Below are positions 10,921 to 23,857 of a stretch of 64,000 nucleotides of DNA, piece by piece. The stretch is from assembly GCA_964023205.1 (NCBI GenBank), contig OZ026841.1, positions 27,718,899-27,782,898 of the forward strand. The letters run 5' to 3'. The first letter of the stretch is position 1. Every line of letters starts with the position of its first letter. Made by a program: the position numbers and the translations under genes. The notes below the pieces were generated by a model. It saw only the letters and a list, made by a program, of their open reading frames with translations. It was not told the DNA's origin and ran no database searches. Source of the stretch: Lutraria lutraria. Taxonomy: Eukaryota; Mollusca; Bivalvia; Venerida; Mactridae.

Positions 10921-12991
10921 AGCCCCTTATCATTTCGTACTTAAATACTACAGTACGACGGGAACCAGACTTCAGTTGTATTGGCTAAAAAAGCACAGGA
11001 AGTTAGAAATAAATCATGGTTGGTAACTTGAACTTTTTGGATGAAATCATATTTCTGCAGCCTATTGATTGCTGGCACCAAAACTGGTTTTAAGTTAATT
11101 ATCACTTTTCTCTTTCATTAACTTGAACACTAGCTATTTGCCAAGAATTTTGATCATAATTTATTATGAAATGTCTATTTTCCACTATTTGCTTTTTGCC
11201 GTCTTAGATGTTGCACCTGCCGTCAATATTTTACCCGCCCAAGGGTACGGCGGCTGACCCAAGGGAATTTGACATTTCTAAAATGTTCATGTCTATATAG
11301 CCCCACCATACAGACAAGTGTATTCGTCTAAATTCCCACCCTAGAGTTTACTGGTGTATTAAATGCGACATGGATGTAAAACCAGACCAAAGTCTATTTC
11401 CCGGGACCCAGGAAAAACCAGTTTGTCAAATTCCTGCCTATCAAAAATGGCCTTCTGCCTAACGTCCGATGTATGCCCGCCGCCCCTCGGGCGGGTAAAA
11501 TATATTGACAGGTGCATACGTACTGATTTTTTTCCATTTGTTGTACGCATGTGTTTGTACACATAATATTGTATGTCGACATATTTGTATAATTATAATT
11601 ATTATTAAAGTCAATTCACAAATATTCTGTAATGTTCTGTTTAGTTTAATATGAAATTTATAAATCATTGCAGTAGATTTGTATGTTTGTTTGTTTGGTC
11701 GCTGGCTCTTAGATAGATCTCACTGAGGTAGTGAACGTACATGTTCACTACCTCAGTGAGATCTATCTAAGAAGATGTATGTTGATTCCTCATGCAGTTT
11801 CGGAGTTATATGCACTGAAGCGACGCTCACAAGCTAGACTTTCTTTGAAAACAGCCCAGTTGAAAATTAGCTTAACAGAAATGCAATAATACATGTACAT
11901 ATCAACTAGGCAGTGTTACAGTTTGCCCAGTGATTTTGTAAATTAATTTGATGAGATTCTATTTTTGGCCATGTGACACCTGAATCCATGTTTGTATATA
12001 TATAACCTTATGTTGCATTATTGAATAAATTTGTATGTCCGCTGGTCATCAAAATGTTCTTAGAATTGAATTGTATCTTGAATACGTACTCAACAAAATT
12101 ACCACCTATATTTTTTTAGTATTATTACTTGTCACACAATCTTTCATCTGACCTCATTAGATTAAATGTTTGTTGATACAAATGTACATCAGGTTAAAAT
12201 TCTGCTTTCAATCAAACTTGTTTCTGGTTTCTATCTTTATTTGGATATCTGTGAAAGAAAAGAACTAAAATGAATCTCGGATTCTCCCGGAGATAAATAG
12301 TAATATAAAAAAATATATATGTGGTCACATAACAAATATGCTATGTTTGGACATACTGAGTGCTTGGCGCAACACTGTTGTGTTCTTATTTCAGTATGAG
12401 TTACAACACTGTTGCGTTAAACCCTCAAATTACACATACTGTATGTATGTTTTAAACTAATCAATACTCCAACACATGATATCACTTCATACACACATTC
12501 TGTTACTATCAAGTTAATACAAACAAAAACATAATTTACATAACATTTATTTATATTAACAAAATCATAATTGACATTTACATAACATTTATTATTTCTT
12601 TAAGATCAACAAATAAACATTTAATGATAAATAACTCTACAACATTATGGAAAAAAACTAGTGTGCAAACTGAATGGCCCAGGAGAAACCAGAGATAAAA
12701 ACCCTGAAGGGAAAAAAATCTCTGGAAACCTGTACCCCATGTCAAGTTTCAGATTGCAGAGCATATGGGGCCACACTCTTTACAAATGCAAAATTAAAGT
12801 TTAACTGTATAATGATAATACGAATATCTACAAAAACAACAAGCATAGAGCATTTAGTAAGTCAGTAACAAATATTCAGAAAAATACTGAATTTACTAGA
12901 ACAAAAATAAAGCTAAGAAAAAACCAACAACCTAAGTTTTTGAAGTTAAAATATGTGTACCGGTACTTTAATAATGCGTAAACAACAAAAA
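10921..12991. other. Intergenic, no gene seen apart from a hairpin
   Basis: A mixed AT-rich stretch. The overlapping short frames at 11359-11668 sit on both strands of a patch containing 'cgcccctcgggcgg' and look like a repeat. Nothing shows splice-bounded coding. Confidence 0.4.
11708..11771. repeat. Perfect 29-bp hairpin with 6-base loop
   Basis: Left arm 11708-11736 (begins 'cttagatagatctcactgag') and right arm 11743-11771 are exact reverse complements, with loop 'gtacat'. Both strands would fold identically. The 5' arm contains TGAGGTAGTG, which matches the let-7 seed, but the loop is too close for a standard 22-nt product. Confidence 0.9.
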
Positions 12992-12997
12992 TTTATT
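12992..12997 (-). promoter_or_regulatory. Candidate poly(A) signal of the exon-array gene
   Basis: AATAAA on the minus strand within 'tgagaataaatttttg', about 190 bases past the stop of the terminal exon at 13184-13239. It is the first such hexamer downstream that I see. Confidence 0.5.
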
Positions 12998-13183
12998 CTC
13001 ATACAATAGATAGTAAATTTTAAAAAGGACTTTATAGCAAGCATAAAGCATTAAACTAATCAGGAAACAATATTTCAGAAAAATAAAAATAAGGCCATCA
13101 AATATGAACAATTTAAGTTTTTAAAGTTACTGGATACATCTTATAACTATTGATCGATGGACCTTATAAACAGGGGTCATCTA

Positions 13184-13239
13184 TCAGAGTGCCAAGCTTT
13201 CATCTGAGGTCCACTTCGACGTTTCAACACATCCGACTG
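13184..13239 (-). CDS. Terminal exon of the tandem-exon gene
   Basis: After the same acceptor type as the array exons ('ctttatttcag|cag'), phase 1, the exon reads 'VGCVETSKWTSDESLAL' followed by TGA and then TAG. It is a diverged, shortened copy of the array exon: VGCV is kept, D-S-W becomes E-T-S, KWTS is kept, and the sequence then departs before the R-W-K block. The phase fits the donor of the nearest array exon (15627). Loss of the downstream half and its donor converts an internal repeat exon into a natural 3' end. A candidate poly(A) signal follows. Confidence 0.6.
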
Positions 13240-13299
13240 CTGAAATAAAGAAATAACTCATCAATTCAGAGTTGGAGGAATCATTTTTCATGTCTACAG

Positions 13300-15560
13300 T
13301 GAAACCTCCATGAACGGTCACCTCTAAACAATGGTCACCTCTCAACAACGGCCACCTCTCAACAACTGCATTTTTTAATTCTCCACTTGCATTTTACACA
13401 TAAATGAACCTCTCAGCGCCAGTAACCTACAAACTCAAACCAACAGATTTGTTCCCAATGACATTATTTACCTATGAATTGCCAGTCATGGACCATCATT
13501 ATATGGATCATAATTATCAAATGTACGAGCGTATCTAATGTCAGACAACTTGTCTAGCCTGTTTGTCGTGGCAGTGAAAGGGATAAGCACGGATTAACGG
13601 TGAACAGTTACGCATCAATGTTCATTAAATTTGAAGTTGTGATTGTCAAAAAGCTCCTCAAAGACATCTATGCATTAAATAAACAAATAAACACTGACTT
13701 TGTTCATGCATGCAGATGTAGAAAAATATCAGTACTGCACTGAATGGTCTTTAATACACTATACTCACATTCTTTAAGAATAATCATCCCTTACCGAAAA
13801 AACAAATGCAAAATAATTTGCAAGTCTTCAGTCGGCATAAAAAATTCTTTAAAGATAATAATTGGACTTACTACCTGAATTAAAATCAATTATTTTACTG
13901 ACAACAATCGTTTTTCCTCAGTGTATCAGCAAATAAAACTGTTTACTCATCGGCTGAGATCGGGTATATCAAAACAGTAAGTTCTAAATAATTTGAAAAT
14001 TGTTTGTTTGCAACACGCACCTACCATTCATTACAGTACAACCTCTGCAGAGCGGTCCTCTGTAGAGCAACAACCTCTCTATAACAACACCTTCAAAATT
14101 TCCCTAAGCTGATATTCACTGTAAATTTAACCTCTGTAGAGCAACAACCTCTAAACAACGATCTATTTTGCAGCCCCCACTGGGTGTTGCTTTACAGAGA
14201 TTGTACTGTATATACATAATAGTGAAATAATGATTAATGTGCCATAGTTTCATTACATCAATTCAAATAAAAAACCTCAAGTTTGTATTATCAAGTAACT
14301 TATAGTATAATTGGTTAGATTTATACCAATCTTCTAATATATTGATTTCCACTCTTTATATAATCTTATCAGCATAACACTCAATCTCTCCTTCTCAACA
14401 TATGCCACCTCCCTATAACAATCAATTTTGTAATGGCCGACTGTTGACCATTGTAGAGAGGTTCCGCTATAATCTTAAACAAAGGTCGAAAAAACATTAA
14501 TCATAGAATGCTCTTAATCAACAGGACTCAACCAAGCATCCAATTTTAGGGAGAAGTGACTTATCTCAATTCAGGGAGAAGTAGGGGTACTTTAGTTTAG
14601 GGAGAAGTGGGTAGTCGCACAGCAAAAGTTACAAATGTGGTACTCGATTTTTTTTATTTGATTAATATTTTTCATATTGCTGGTAACATAACTGATTAAT
14701 TTTATCTTATTTTGCATGTTTGAGTGATACTTGAATGCCTGTCTTACAAGTATTCAGAATATAGTTGTATATTTATAGGGTGTTGTTTTTAAACTATTCC
14801 AAAACATTCATAAGGATGAATATGACACCTGCATTAGTGAAGTCCCAATACATGACTTAGAGTATAACCCAAAATATCTGCTCATACATTTTAACCATTT
14901 TTTTGTACAAAAATAAACTTAGTGTTACATTCTATGAGATCTTAATTATTAAAATAACAGAAATACTGTAGACATTTTGAAATCAAAACATCAAAAGAAG
15001 GTAAATAAACGATCACTACTTTCTGCATGCCGATATTAGAATATTAAAAAAAAAAATGACAACAATTAAGTAAATAAACAACTATGACTTTGAAATGCCC
15101 TGTCGGGCCATCAAGTTTGACCATTCAGACATTAGTTTTTTTCAAGACGATGAAGGTTAAAATTCATATTGACTTGTGGCATTAGACTTTTTCTCTGACA
15201 TATCGGATTCTTCACATCCACTGTGTTCACATTTCATATTGATACTGCATTAAATTGGTTGTGCTGCCGGATTTTGGATAGTTATAACTGTTGAGAATTA
15301 ATTCCCTTTGAAAATCACATGACAATTAAGTTGTGTTGTCTTATTTTTTTATTTTTTTTTCGAGCATCATTTTGGGATTCCAAACACTTTGACCAATCAG
15401 AAAACGTGTTATATACATAGCATAAAGGTTTACCTACACGGAAAGAAAAATTGATTGAGATACCTGAATGAGTAAAATAGCTACATTATGTTTAAGAAGA
15501 GTTCATTCAATATCAGGTACTCATCTTAAGCTGAGAATTTAGATAGGGATAATGACATTA
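13300..15560. other. Long last intron of the array gene, with MITE material
   Basis: This 2.4-kb stretch lies between the terminal exon and the first full array exon. It holds relics of the same TA-flanked element family at about 13300-13440 and 14390-14480, plus the intact copy listed separately. No exon seen. Confidence 0.4.
14034..14208 (+). mobile_element. 175-bp TA-flanked MITE
   Basis: The ends 'cagtacaacctctg' and 'cagagattgtactg' are inverted repeats (13 of 14), flanked by TA on both sides. The inside carries repeated 'ctctgtagagcaacaacctc'. It is the same family as 5113-5292, in the opposite orientation. Related but diverged sequence forms part of each 0.9-kb array unit. Confidence 0.85.
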
Positions 15561-15626
15561 GTTATGGTAGTGAAAAGTGAGGTAGAAAAAGACTAATTCT
15601 CATAATGACATTCACAGTGTACTTAC

Positions 15627-15770
15627 ATTGAAATGCTGTACACATTACGGTGACCCTGACCTTGGTGACCATTGAGATCAAGGCCTTGCCATCAATCCGT
15701 GTGCTAAGCTTCCATCTGAAGTTGGTATCCCTCGTTGAGGTCCACTTCCAGGAGTCGACACATCCGACTG
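15627..15770 (-). CDS. Array exon 1 (most 3', most diverged)
   Basis: 144 bases, phase 1 to 1, donor GTAAGT. Compared with the consensus it has S to T, N to D, G to S, V to I and H to C changes plus one silent change, and no stop or indel. The alternative phase 0 reading gains a stop here (TGG to TGA), which supports phase 1 as the real frame. The consensus repeat reads 'VGCVDSWKWTSSRNTNF' then 'RWKLGTRIDGKALVSMVTK' and 'VRVTVMHTAFQ', with Pro or Ser across each junction. I do not recognise the family. It has one Cys, a Trp pair and a basic C-terminal half, and no membrane segment. Confidence 0.65.
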
Positions 15771-16144
15771 CTGAAACCACGAAAATACTCGTCAATACAG
15801 AGGGAATAACCTGGGATCTGTTGGCAGATCAAATAAATTGCATGATGGACAAAAACAAATTCAGCAGTTCCATTGGAGGAACAAATGTCAAGAAGCATAA
15901 ACACTTACGTTTTCGTGCTGTGCACAGTACCCTAGCCCTGACCTTGGTGACCATTGAGACCAAGACCTTGCCGTCAATCTGTGCGCCGATCTTCCTCCTC
16001 ATGGTGCTGTTTCCCTTGGCGGTGTCCTGGCACTGTGTGCAAGGGTACCGTTTATGGGTTAACAGCCCCTTCGAGATGATGCTGGGTCATTTCATTGGTG
16101 TCAAGGCACAGTGTCAACACCACAACTTAAGAGGAGTTCTCATG

Positions 16145-16640
16145 ATTTCCAACCAAAGGATAAAAAGTAATGGTCTCTGTCTATTTGTACACTCATGACA
16201 TACATTGACTCTTAGAACAACCTATACTGCAATCATCTTATATAACACTGTGCAAAGTGACTTAGATAATTCATTATGCAGAAATCACAGATTTTGTTTA
16301 CATTCATTTTCTGCATAGTCGGACACATTCATTGATTATTTTTGCAGGAAAAAAATGCTATGCCAGGAAGCTAACAGTGAATTATTAAATATAATCCAAA
16401 AATGAACTAGACAGGCCTGATGCAGAAACACCACCCCAGCAGGAATTTCTAAAACCCACCGGTGCCCGGGCAGCTTTCGACATGGTGTAGCCATGATGTC
16501 TTAATCAAATTTTTACTGGACATAACATAATCATCCTACATGCAACAGTGTTCAGACAAAATGTAAAATCAAACAAATGTTCCAAGAATCGATATACATC
16601 AGTCTTTAAGAATCCAAAAGCTAGCAAGATGAAAACTTAG
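16145..16640. repeat. Array-flanking duplicate, copy 1
   Basis: Shares long near-identical stretches with 32118-32442 ('caccccagcaggaatttcta', 'ggcagctttcgacatggtgt'), apart from a 25-bp deletion and edge divergence in the other copy. It follows the oldest array unit, just as the partner follows the exon at 31858. Confidence 0.85.
16336..16494 (-). CDS. Duplicated 52-codon open frame, hypothetical
   Basis: ATG to TAA, beginning 'MATPCRKLPGHRWVLEIP'. The frame is also open in the duplicate at 32170-32325, where the stop falls one codon earlier. The two copies are too similar for conservation to mean much, and there is no clear promoter or splice context. It may be only part of a dispersed repeat. 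Confidence 0.2.
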   Translation of the reverse strand: MATPCRKLPGHRWVLEIPAGVVFLHQACLVHFWIIFNNSLLASWHSIFFLQK

Positions 16641-17307
16641 TCAAATAATAAGTAAAATCCCTTATCATAAAAAACTTATCAATGCTGAAATCAATCAAAA
16701 TAATTCATTTCTAGCCCAGCACTTAAAAAATTAAAGAAAAAAAAATGTCAAGACACTTGATGCCCTGGCACCACTGAGCACCAAGATCTGGAGTCGACGC
16801 ATCCGACTGCTGAAATTAAAAAATCCTTGTCAATGCAAAGAAGTGGAATCTGATCAAAAACATGTCTTACAACATAATCATGAAATATAAGATAACTAGG
16901 AATGCATCAACACCAGTGCAAAACTGGCCATTTAAATCCTACATTATAAATATTTATGAAATAGACTGAAAAACTATAACTACACTGCAACTTCCCTACA
17001 ACAGCCACCAATGGGAATGACAGAAATGGCTGTTGTAAGGAGGTGGTTGTAGTTGAAAGAGTGAAAATAGAGTAAAACATCAATTTGGGTTGCAAATATA
17101 CTGACTGTAACAAGGAGGTGGCTGTTGTTTGGAGGTGACAGTTCATGAAGATTACACTGTACATGTCTATAAATGCCAGAAATCAAGCAAGAACACTCAT
17201 GTTCAGTTGCTGTGAGCCTTATTTTGACCCTGACCTTGGTGACCATTGAGACCAAGGCCAGAAATATCAAGAAGCATAATCGCTTAAAATTTAACCAGAA
17301 TACTTAC

Positions 17308-17451
17308 GTTGAAATGCTGTATGCATTACGGTGACCCTGACCTTGGTGACCATTGAGACCAAGGCCTTGCCATCAATCCGTGTGCCAAGCTTCCATCTGC
17401 AGTTGGTATCCCTCGATGAGGTCCACTTCCAGGAGTCAACACATCCGACTG
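17308..17451 (-). CDS. Array exon 2
   Basis: Full length and open. It carries N to D and F to C ('SRDTNCRWK') relative to the consensus. It is the first copy of the regularly spaced block. Confidence 0.65.
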
Positions 17452-18219
17452 CTGAAATGAAGAAAGTACTCATAAATACAGACGGATATCTGTTGGCAGA
17501 TCAGATAAATTGCATGATGGACAAAAACAAATTCAGCACTTCCATTGGAGGAACAAATGTCAAGAAGCACAAATGCTTACGTTTTCGTGCTATGCACAGT
17601 ACCCTAGCCCTGACCTTGGTGACCATTGAGACCAAGGTCTTGCCATCAATCTGTGCGCCGATCTTCCTCCTCATGGTGCTGTTTCCATTGGTGGTGTCCC
17701 GTCACTGTGTGCAACGGTACTCTTTAAGGTTAACAGCTCCTTCAAGATGATGCTGGGTCACGTCATTGGTGTCAAGGCACAGGATGCCCTGGCACCGCTG
17801 AGCACCCAGATCTGGAGTCGACGCATCCGACTGCTGAAATAAAAAGACCCTTGTCAATGCTGAGTACATGGAATCTGATCAAAGGCATATCTTACAACAT
17901 AATCATGAAATATAAGGTAACTAGGAATGCATCAACACCAGTGCAAAATCTGGCCATGAAGATCCTACATTTAAAACAGGCTGAAAACCTATAACTACAG
18001 TGCAACCTCCCTACAACAGCCACCAAAAAGAATGACAGAAATGGCTGTTGTAAGGAGGTGAGTGTTGTTGAGAGTGAAAATAGAGTAAAACATCAATTTG
18101 GGTTGCTAATATACTGACTGTAACAGGGAGGTGACTGTTGTTCGGAGGTGATGGTTCATGAGACCAAGGCCAGAAATATCAAGAAGCATAATCGCTTAAA
18201 ATTTAACCAGAATACTTAC

Positions 18220-18363
18220 GTTGAAATGCTGTATGCATTACGGTGACCCTGACCTTGGTGACCATTGAGACCAAGGCCTTGCCATCAATCCGTGTGCCAA
18301 GCTTCCATCTGAAGATGGTATTCCTCGATGAGGTCCACTTCCAGGAGTCAACACATCCGACTG
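18220..18363 (-). CDS. Array exon 3
   Basis: Open, with one change, N to I ('RNTIFRWK'). Its unit lacks the 5-bp insertion. Confidence 0.65.
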
Positions 18364-19133
18364 CTGAAATGAAGAAAGTACTCATCAATACAGACGGATA
18401 TCTGTTGGCAGATCAGATAAATTGCATGATGGACAAAAACAAATTCAACAGTTCCATTGAATGAACAAATGTCAAGAAGCACAAATGCTTACGTTTTCGT
18501 GCTGTGCACAGTACCCTAGCCCTGACCTTGGTGACCATTGAGACCAAGGTCTTGCCATCAATCCGTGCGCCGATCTTCCTCCTCATGGTGCTGTTTCCAT
18601 TGGTAGTGTCCCGTCACTGTGTGCAACGGTACCCTTTATCAGGTGAACAGCTCCTTCAAGATGATGCTAGGTCATCTCATTGGTGTCAAGGCACAGGATG
18701 CCCTGGCACCGCTGAGCACCCAGATCTGGAGTCGACGCATCCGACTGCTGAAATAAAAAGACACTTGTCAATGCCGAGTACATGGAATCTGATCAAAGGC
18801 ATATCTTACAACATGATCATAAAATATAAGGTAACTAGGAATGCATCAACACCAGTGCAAAATCTGGCCATGAAGATCCTACATTTAAAACAGGCTGAAA
18901 ACCTATAACTACAGTGCAACCTCCCTACAACAGCCACCAAAAGGAATGACAGAAATGGCTGTTGTAAGGAGGTGAGTGTTGTTGAGAGTGAAAATAGAGT
19001 AAAACATCAATTTGGGTTGCTAATATACTGACTGTAACAGGGAGGTGACTGTTGTTCGGAGGTGATGGTTCATGAGACCAAGGCCAGAAATATCAAGAAG
19101 CATAATCGCTTAAAATTTAACCAGAATACTTAC

Positions 19134-19277
19134 GTTGAAATGCTGTATGCATTACGGTGACCCTGACCTTGGTGACCATTGAGACCAAGGCCTTGCCATC
19201 AATCCGTGTGCCAAGCTTCCATCTGAAGTTGGTATTCCTCGATGAGGTCCACTTCCAGGAGTCAACACATCCGACTG
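19134..19277 (-). CDS. Array exon 4
   Basis: Consensus sequence; long (919-bp) unit type. Confidence 0.65.
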
Positions 19278-20052
19278 CTGAAATGAAGAAAGTACTCATC
19301 AATACAGACGGATATCTGTTGGCAGATCAGATAAATTGCATGATGGACAAAAACAAATTCAACAGTTCCATCGGAGGAACAAATGTCAAGAAGTACAAAT
19401 GCTTACGTTTTCGTGCTGTGAAAAGTACCCTAGCCCTGACCTTGGTGACCATTGAGACCAAGGTCTTGCCATCAATCCGTGCGCCGATCTTCCTCCTCAT
19501 GGTGCTGTTTCCATTGGTGGTGTCCCGTCACTGTGTGCAACGGTACCCTTTATCAGGTTAACAGCTCCTTCAAGATGATGCTGGGTCATCTCATTGGTGT
19601 CAAGGCACAGGATGCCCTGGCACCGCTGAGCACCCAGATCTGGAGTCGACGCATCCGACTGCTGAAATAAAAAGACCCTTGTCAATGCTGAATACATGGA
19701 ATCTGATCAAAGGCATATCTTACAACATAATCATGAAATATAAGGTAACTAGGAATGCATCAACACCAGTGCAAAATCTGGCCATGAAGATCCTACATTT
19801 AAAACAGGCTGAAAACCTATAACTACAGTGCAACCTCCCTACAACAGCCACCAAAAGGAATGACAGAAATGGCTGTTGTAAGGAGGTGAGTGTTGTTGAG
19901 AGTGAAAATAGAGTAAAATTTTACATCAATTTGGGTTGCTAATATACTGACTGTAACAGGGAGGTGACTGTTGTTCGGAAGTGACGGTTCAAGAGACCAA
20001 GGCCAGAAATATCAAGAAGCATAATCGCTTAAAATTTAACCAGAATACTTAC

Positions 20053-20196
20053 GTTGAAATGCTGTATGCATTACGGTGACCCTGACCTTGGTGACCATTG
20101 AGACCAAGGCCTTGCCATCAATCCGTGTGCCAAGCTTCCATCTGAAGTTGGTATTCCTCGATGAGGTCCACTTCCAGGAGTCAACACATCCGACTG
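20053..20196 (-). CDS. Array exon 5
   Basis: Consensus sequence; long unit type. I used this copy to set exon limits: donor GTAAGT at 20052-20047, and NAGNAG acceptor CAGCAG at 20199-20194. Confidence 0.65.
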
Positions 20197-20971
20197 CTGA
20201 AATGAAGAAAGTACTCATCAATACAGACGGATATCTGTTGGCAGATCAGATAAATTGCATGATGGACAAAAACAAATTCAGCAGTTCCATTGGAGGAACA
20301 AATGTCAAGAAGCACAAATGCTTACGTTTTCGTGCTGTGAAAAGTACCCTAGCCCTGACCTTGGTGACCATTGAGACCAAGGTCTTGCCATCAATCCGTG
20401 CGCCGATCTTCCTCCTCATGGTGCTGTTTCCATTGGTGGTGTCCCGTCACTGTGTGCAACGGTACCCTTTATCAGGTTAACAGCTCCTTCAAGATGATGC
20501 TGGGTCATGTCATTGGTGTCAAGGCACAGGATGCCCTGGCACCGCTGAGCACCCAGATCTGGAGTCGACGCATCCGACTGCTGAAATAAAAAGACCCTTG
20601 TCAATGCTGAGTACATGGAATCTGATCAAAGGCATATCTTACAACATAATCATGAAATATAAGGTAACTAGGAATGCATCAACACCAGTGCAAAATCTGG
20701 CCATGAAGATCCTACATTTAAAACAGGCTGAAAACCTATAACTACAGTGCAACCTCCCTACAACAGCCACCAAAAGGAATGACAGAAATGGCTGTTGTAA
20801 GGAGGTGAGTGTTGTTGAGAGTGAAAATAGAGTAAAATTTTACATCAATTTGGGTTGCTTATATACTGACTGTAACAGGGAGGTGACTGTTGTTCGGAGG
20901 TGATGGTTCATGAGACCAAGGCCAGAAATATCAAGAAGCATAATCGCTTAAAATTTAACCAGAATACTTAC

Positions 20972-21115
20972 GTTGAAATGCTGTATGCATTACGGTGACC
21001 CTGACCTTGGTGACCATTGAGACCAAGGCCTTGCCATCAATCCGTGTGCCAAGCTTCCATCTGAAGTTGGTATTCCTCGATGAGGTCCACTTCCAGGAGT
21101 CAACACATCCGACTG
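20972..21115 (-). CDS. Array exon 6
   Basis: Consensus protein; short unit type. With exon 11 it starts the repeated four-unit block. Confidence 0.65.
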
Positions 21116-21885
21116 CTGAAATGAAGAAAGTACTCATCAATACAGACGGATATCTGTTGGCAGATCAGATAAATTGCATGATGGACAAAAACAAATTCAA
21201 CAGTTCCATCGGAGGAACAAATGTCAAGAAGCATAAATGCTTACGTTTTCGTGCTGTGCACAGTACCCTAGCCCTGACCTTGGTGACCATTGAGACCAAG
21301 GTCTTGCCATCAATCCGTGCGCCGATCTTCCTCCTCATGGTGCTGTTTCCATTGGTGGTGTCCCGTCACTGTGTGCAACGGTACCCTTTATCAGGTTAAC
21401 AGCTCCTTCAAGATGATGCTGGGTCATGTCATTGGTGTCAAGGCACAGGATGCCCTGGCACCGCTGAGCACCCAGATCTGGAGTCGACGCATCCGACTGC
21501 TAAAATAAAAAGACCATTGTCAATGCTGAGTACATGGAATCTGATCAAAGGCATATCTTACAACATAATCATAAAATATAAGGTAACTAGGAATGCATCA
21601 ACACCAGTGCAAAATCTGGCCATGAAGATCCTACATTTAAAACAGGCTGAAAACCTATAACTACAGTGCAACCTCCCTACAACAGCCACCAAAGGTAATG
21701 ACAGAAATGGCTGTTGTAAGGAGGTGGGTGTTGTTGAGAGTGAAAATAGAGTAAAACATCAATTTGGGTCGCTAATATACTGACTGTAACAGGGAGGTGA
21801 CTGTTGTTCGGAGGTGACGGTTCAAGAGACCAAGGCCAGAAATATCAAGAAGCATAATCGTTTAAAATTTAACCAGAATACTTAC

Positions 21886-22029
21886 GTTGAAATGCTGTAT
21901 GCATTACGGTGACCCTGACCTTGGTGACCATTGAGACCAAGGCCTTGCCATCAATCCATGTGCCAAGCTTCCATCTGAAGTTGGTATTCCTCGATGAGGT
22001 ACACTTCCAGGAGTCAACACATCCGACTG
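21886..22029 (-). CDS. Array exon 7
   Basis: Two changes: W to C in 'SWKCTSS' and R to W in 'LGTWIDG'. The same pair appears in exons 8 and 12. Confidence 0.65.
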
Positions 22030-22799
22030 CTGAAATGAAGAAAGTACTCATCAATACAGACGGATATCTGTTGGCAGATCAGATAAATTGCATGATGGAC
22101 AAAAACAAATTCAGCAGTTCCATTGGAGGAACAAATGTCAAGAAGCACAAATGCTTACGTTTTCGTGCTGTGAAAAGTACCCTAGCCCTGACCTTGGTGA
22201 CCATTGAGACCAAGGTCTTGCCATCAATCCGTGCGCCGATCTTCCTCCTCATGGTGCTGTTTCCATTGGTGGTGTCCCGTCACTGTGTGCAACGGTACCC
22301 TTTATCAGGTTAACAGCTCCTTCAAGATGATGCTGGGTCATGTCATTGGTGTCAAGGCACAGGATGCCCTGGCACCGCTGAGCACCCAGATCTGGAGTCG
22401 ACGCATCCGACTGCTAAAATAAAAAGACCATTGTCAATGCTGAGTACATGGAATCTGATCAAAGGCATATCTTACAACATAATCATAAAATATAAGGTAA
22501 CTAGGAATGCATCAACACCAGTGCAAAATCTGGCCATGAAGATCCTACATTTAAAACAGGCTGAAAACCTATAACTACAGTGCAACCTCCCTACAACAGC
22601 CACCAAAAGTAATGACAGAAATGGCTGTTGTAAGGAGGTGGGTGTTGTTGAGAGTGAAAATAGAGTAAAACATCAATTTGGGTCGCTAATATACTGACTG
22701 TAACAGGGAGGTGACTGTTGTTCGGAGGTGACGGTTCAAGAGACCAAGGCCAGAAATATCAAGAAGCATAATCGTTTAAAATTTAACCAGAATACTTAC

Positions 22800-22943
22800 G
22801 TTGAAATGCTGTATGCATTACGGTGACCCTGACCTTGGTGACCATTGAGACCAAGGCCTTGCCATCAATCCATGTGCCAAGCTTCCATCTGAAGTTGGTA
22901 TTCCTCGATGAGGTACACTTCCAGGAGTCAACACATCCGACTG
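22800..22943 (-). CDS. Array exon 8
   Basis: Carries the same W to C and R to W pair as exon 7. The surrounding unit appears to be a direct duplicate of unit 7. Confidence 0.65.
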
Positions 22944-23713
22944 CTGAAATGAAGAAAGTACTCATCAATACAGACGGATATCTGTTGGCAGATCAGATAA
23001 ATTGCATGATGGACAAAAACAAATTCAGCAGTTCCATTGGAGGAACAAATGTCAAGAAGCACAAATGCTTACGTTTTCGTGCTGTGAAAAGTACCCTAGC
23101 CCTGACCTTGGTGACCATTGAGACCAAGGTCTTGCCATCAATCCGTGCGCCGATCTTCCTCCTCATGGTGCTGTTTCCATTGGTGGTGTCCCGTCACTGT
23201 GTGCAACGGTACCCTTTATCAGGTTAACAGCTCCTTCAAGATGATGCTGGGTCATGTCATTGGTGTCAAGGCACAGGATGCCCTGGCACCGCTGAGCACC
23301 CAGATCTGGAGTCGACGCATCCGACTGCTAAAATAAAAAGACCATTGTCAATGCTGAGTACATGGAATCTGATCAAAGGCATATCTTACAACATAATCAT
23401 AAAATATAAGGTAACTAGGAATGCATCAACACCAGTGCAAAATCTGGCCATGAAGATCCTACATTTAAAACAGGCTGAAAACCTATAACTACAGTGCAAC
23501 CTCCCTACAACAGCCACCAAAAGTAATGACAGAAATGGCTGTTGTAAGGAGGTGGGTGTTGTTGAGAGTGAAAATAGAGTAAAACATCAATTTGGGTCGC
23601 TAATATACTGACTGTAACAGGGAGGTGACTGTTGTTCGGAGGTGACGGTTCAAGAGACCAAGGCCAGAAATATCAAGAAGCATAATCGTTTAAAATTTAA
23701 CCAGAATACTTAC

Positions 23714-23857
23714 GTTGAAATGCTGTATGCATTACGGTGACCCTGACCTTGGTGACCATTGAGACCAAGGCCTTGCCATCAATCCGTGTGCCAAGCTTCC
23801 ATCTGAAGTTGGTATTCCTCGATGAGGTACACTTCCAGGAGTCAACACATCCGACTG
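23714..23857 (-). CDS. Array exon 9
   Basis: Keeps W to C but has the consensus Arg in 'GTRIDG', as does exon 13. Confidence 0.65.

Noticed and set aside
11359..11668. Cluster of overlapping frames on both strands
   Set aside because: No splice sites or codon bias separate them; open on both strands by base composition.
11708..11771. A let-7 family gene
   Set aside because: Only the first nine to ten bases match, the palindrome is perfect, and the loop position does not allow a 22-nt mature product.
20076..20480. Plus-strand 134-codon frames repeated in every array unit
   Set aside because: They run across the minus-strand exon, intron and closed block, use GTG as a start, and have no splice or promoter context. 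Their repetition only reflects the recent duplication of the unit.
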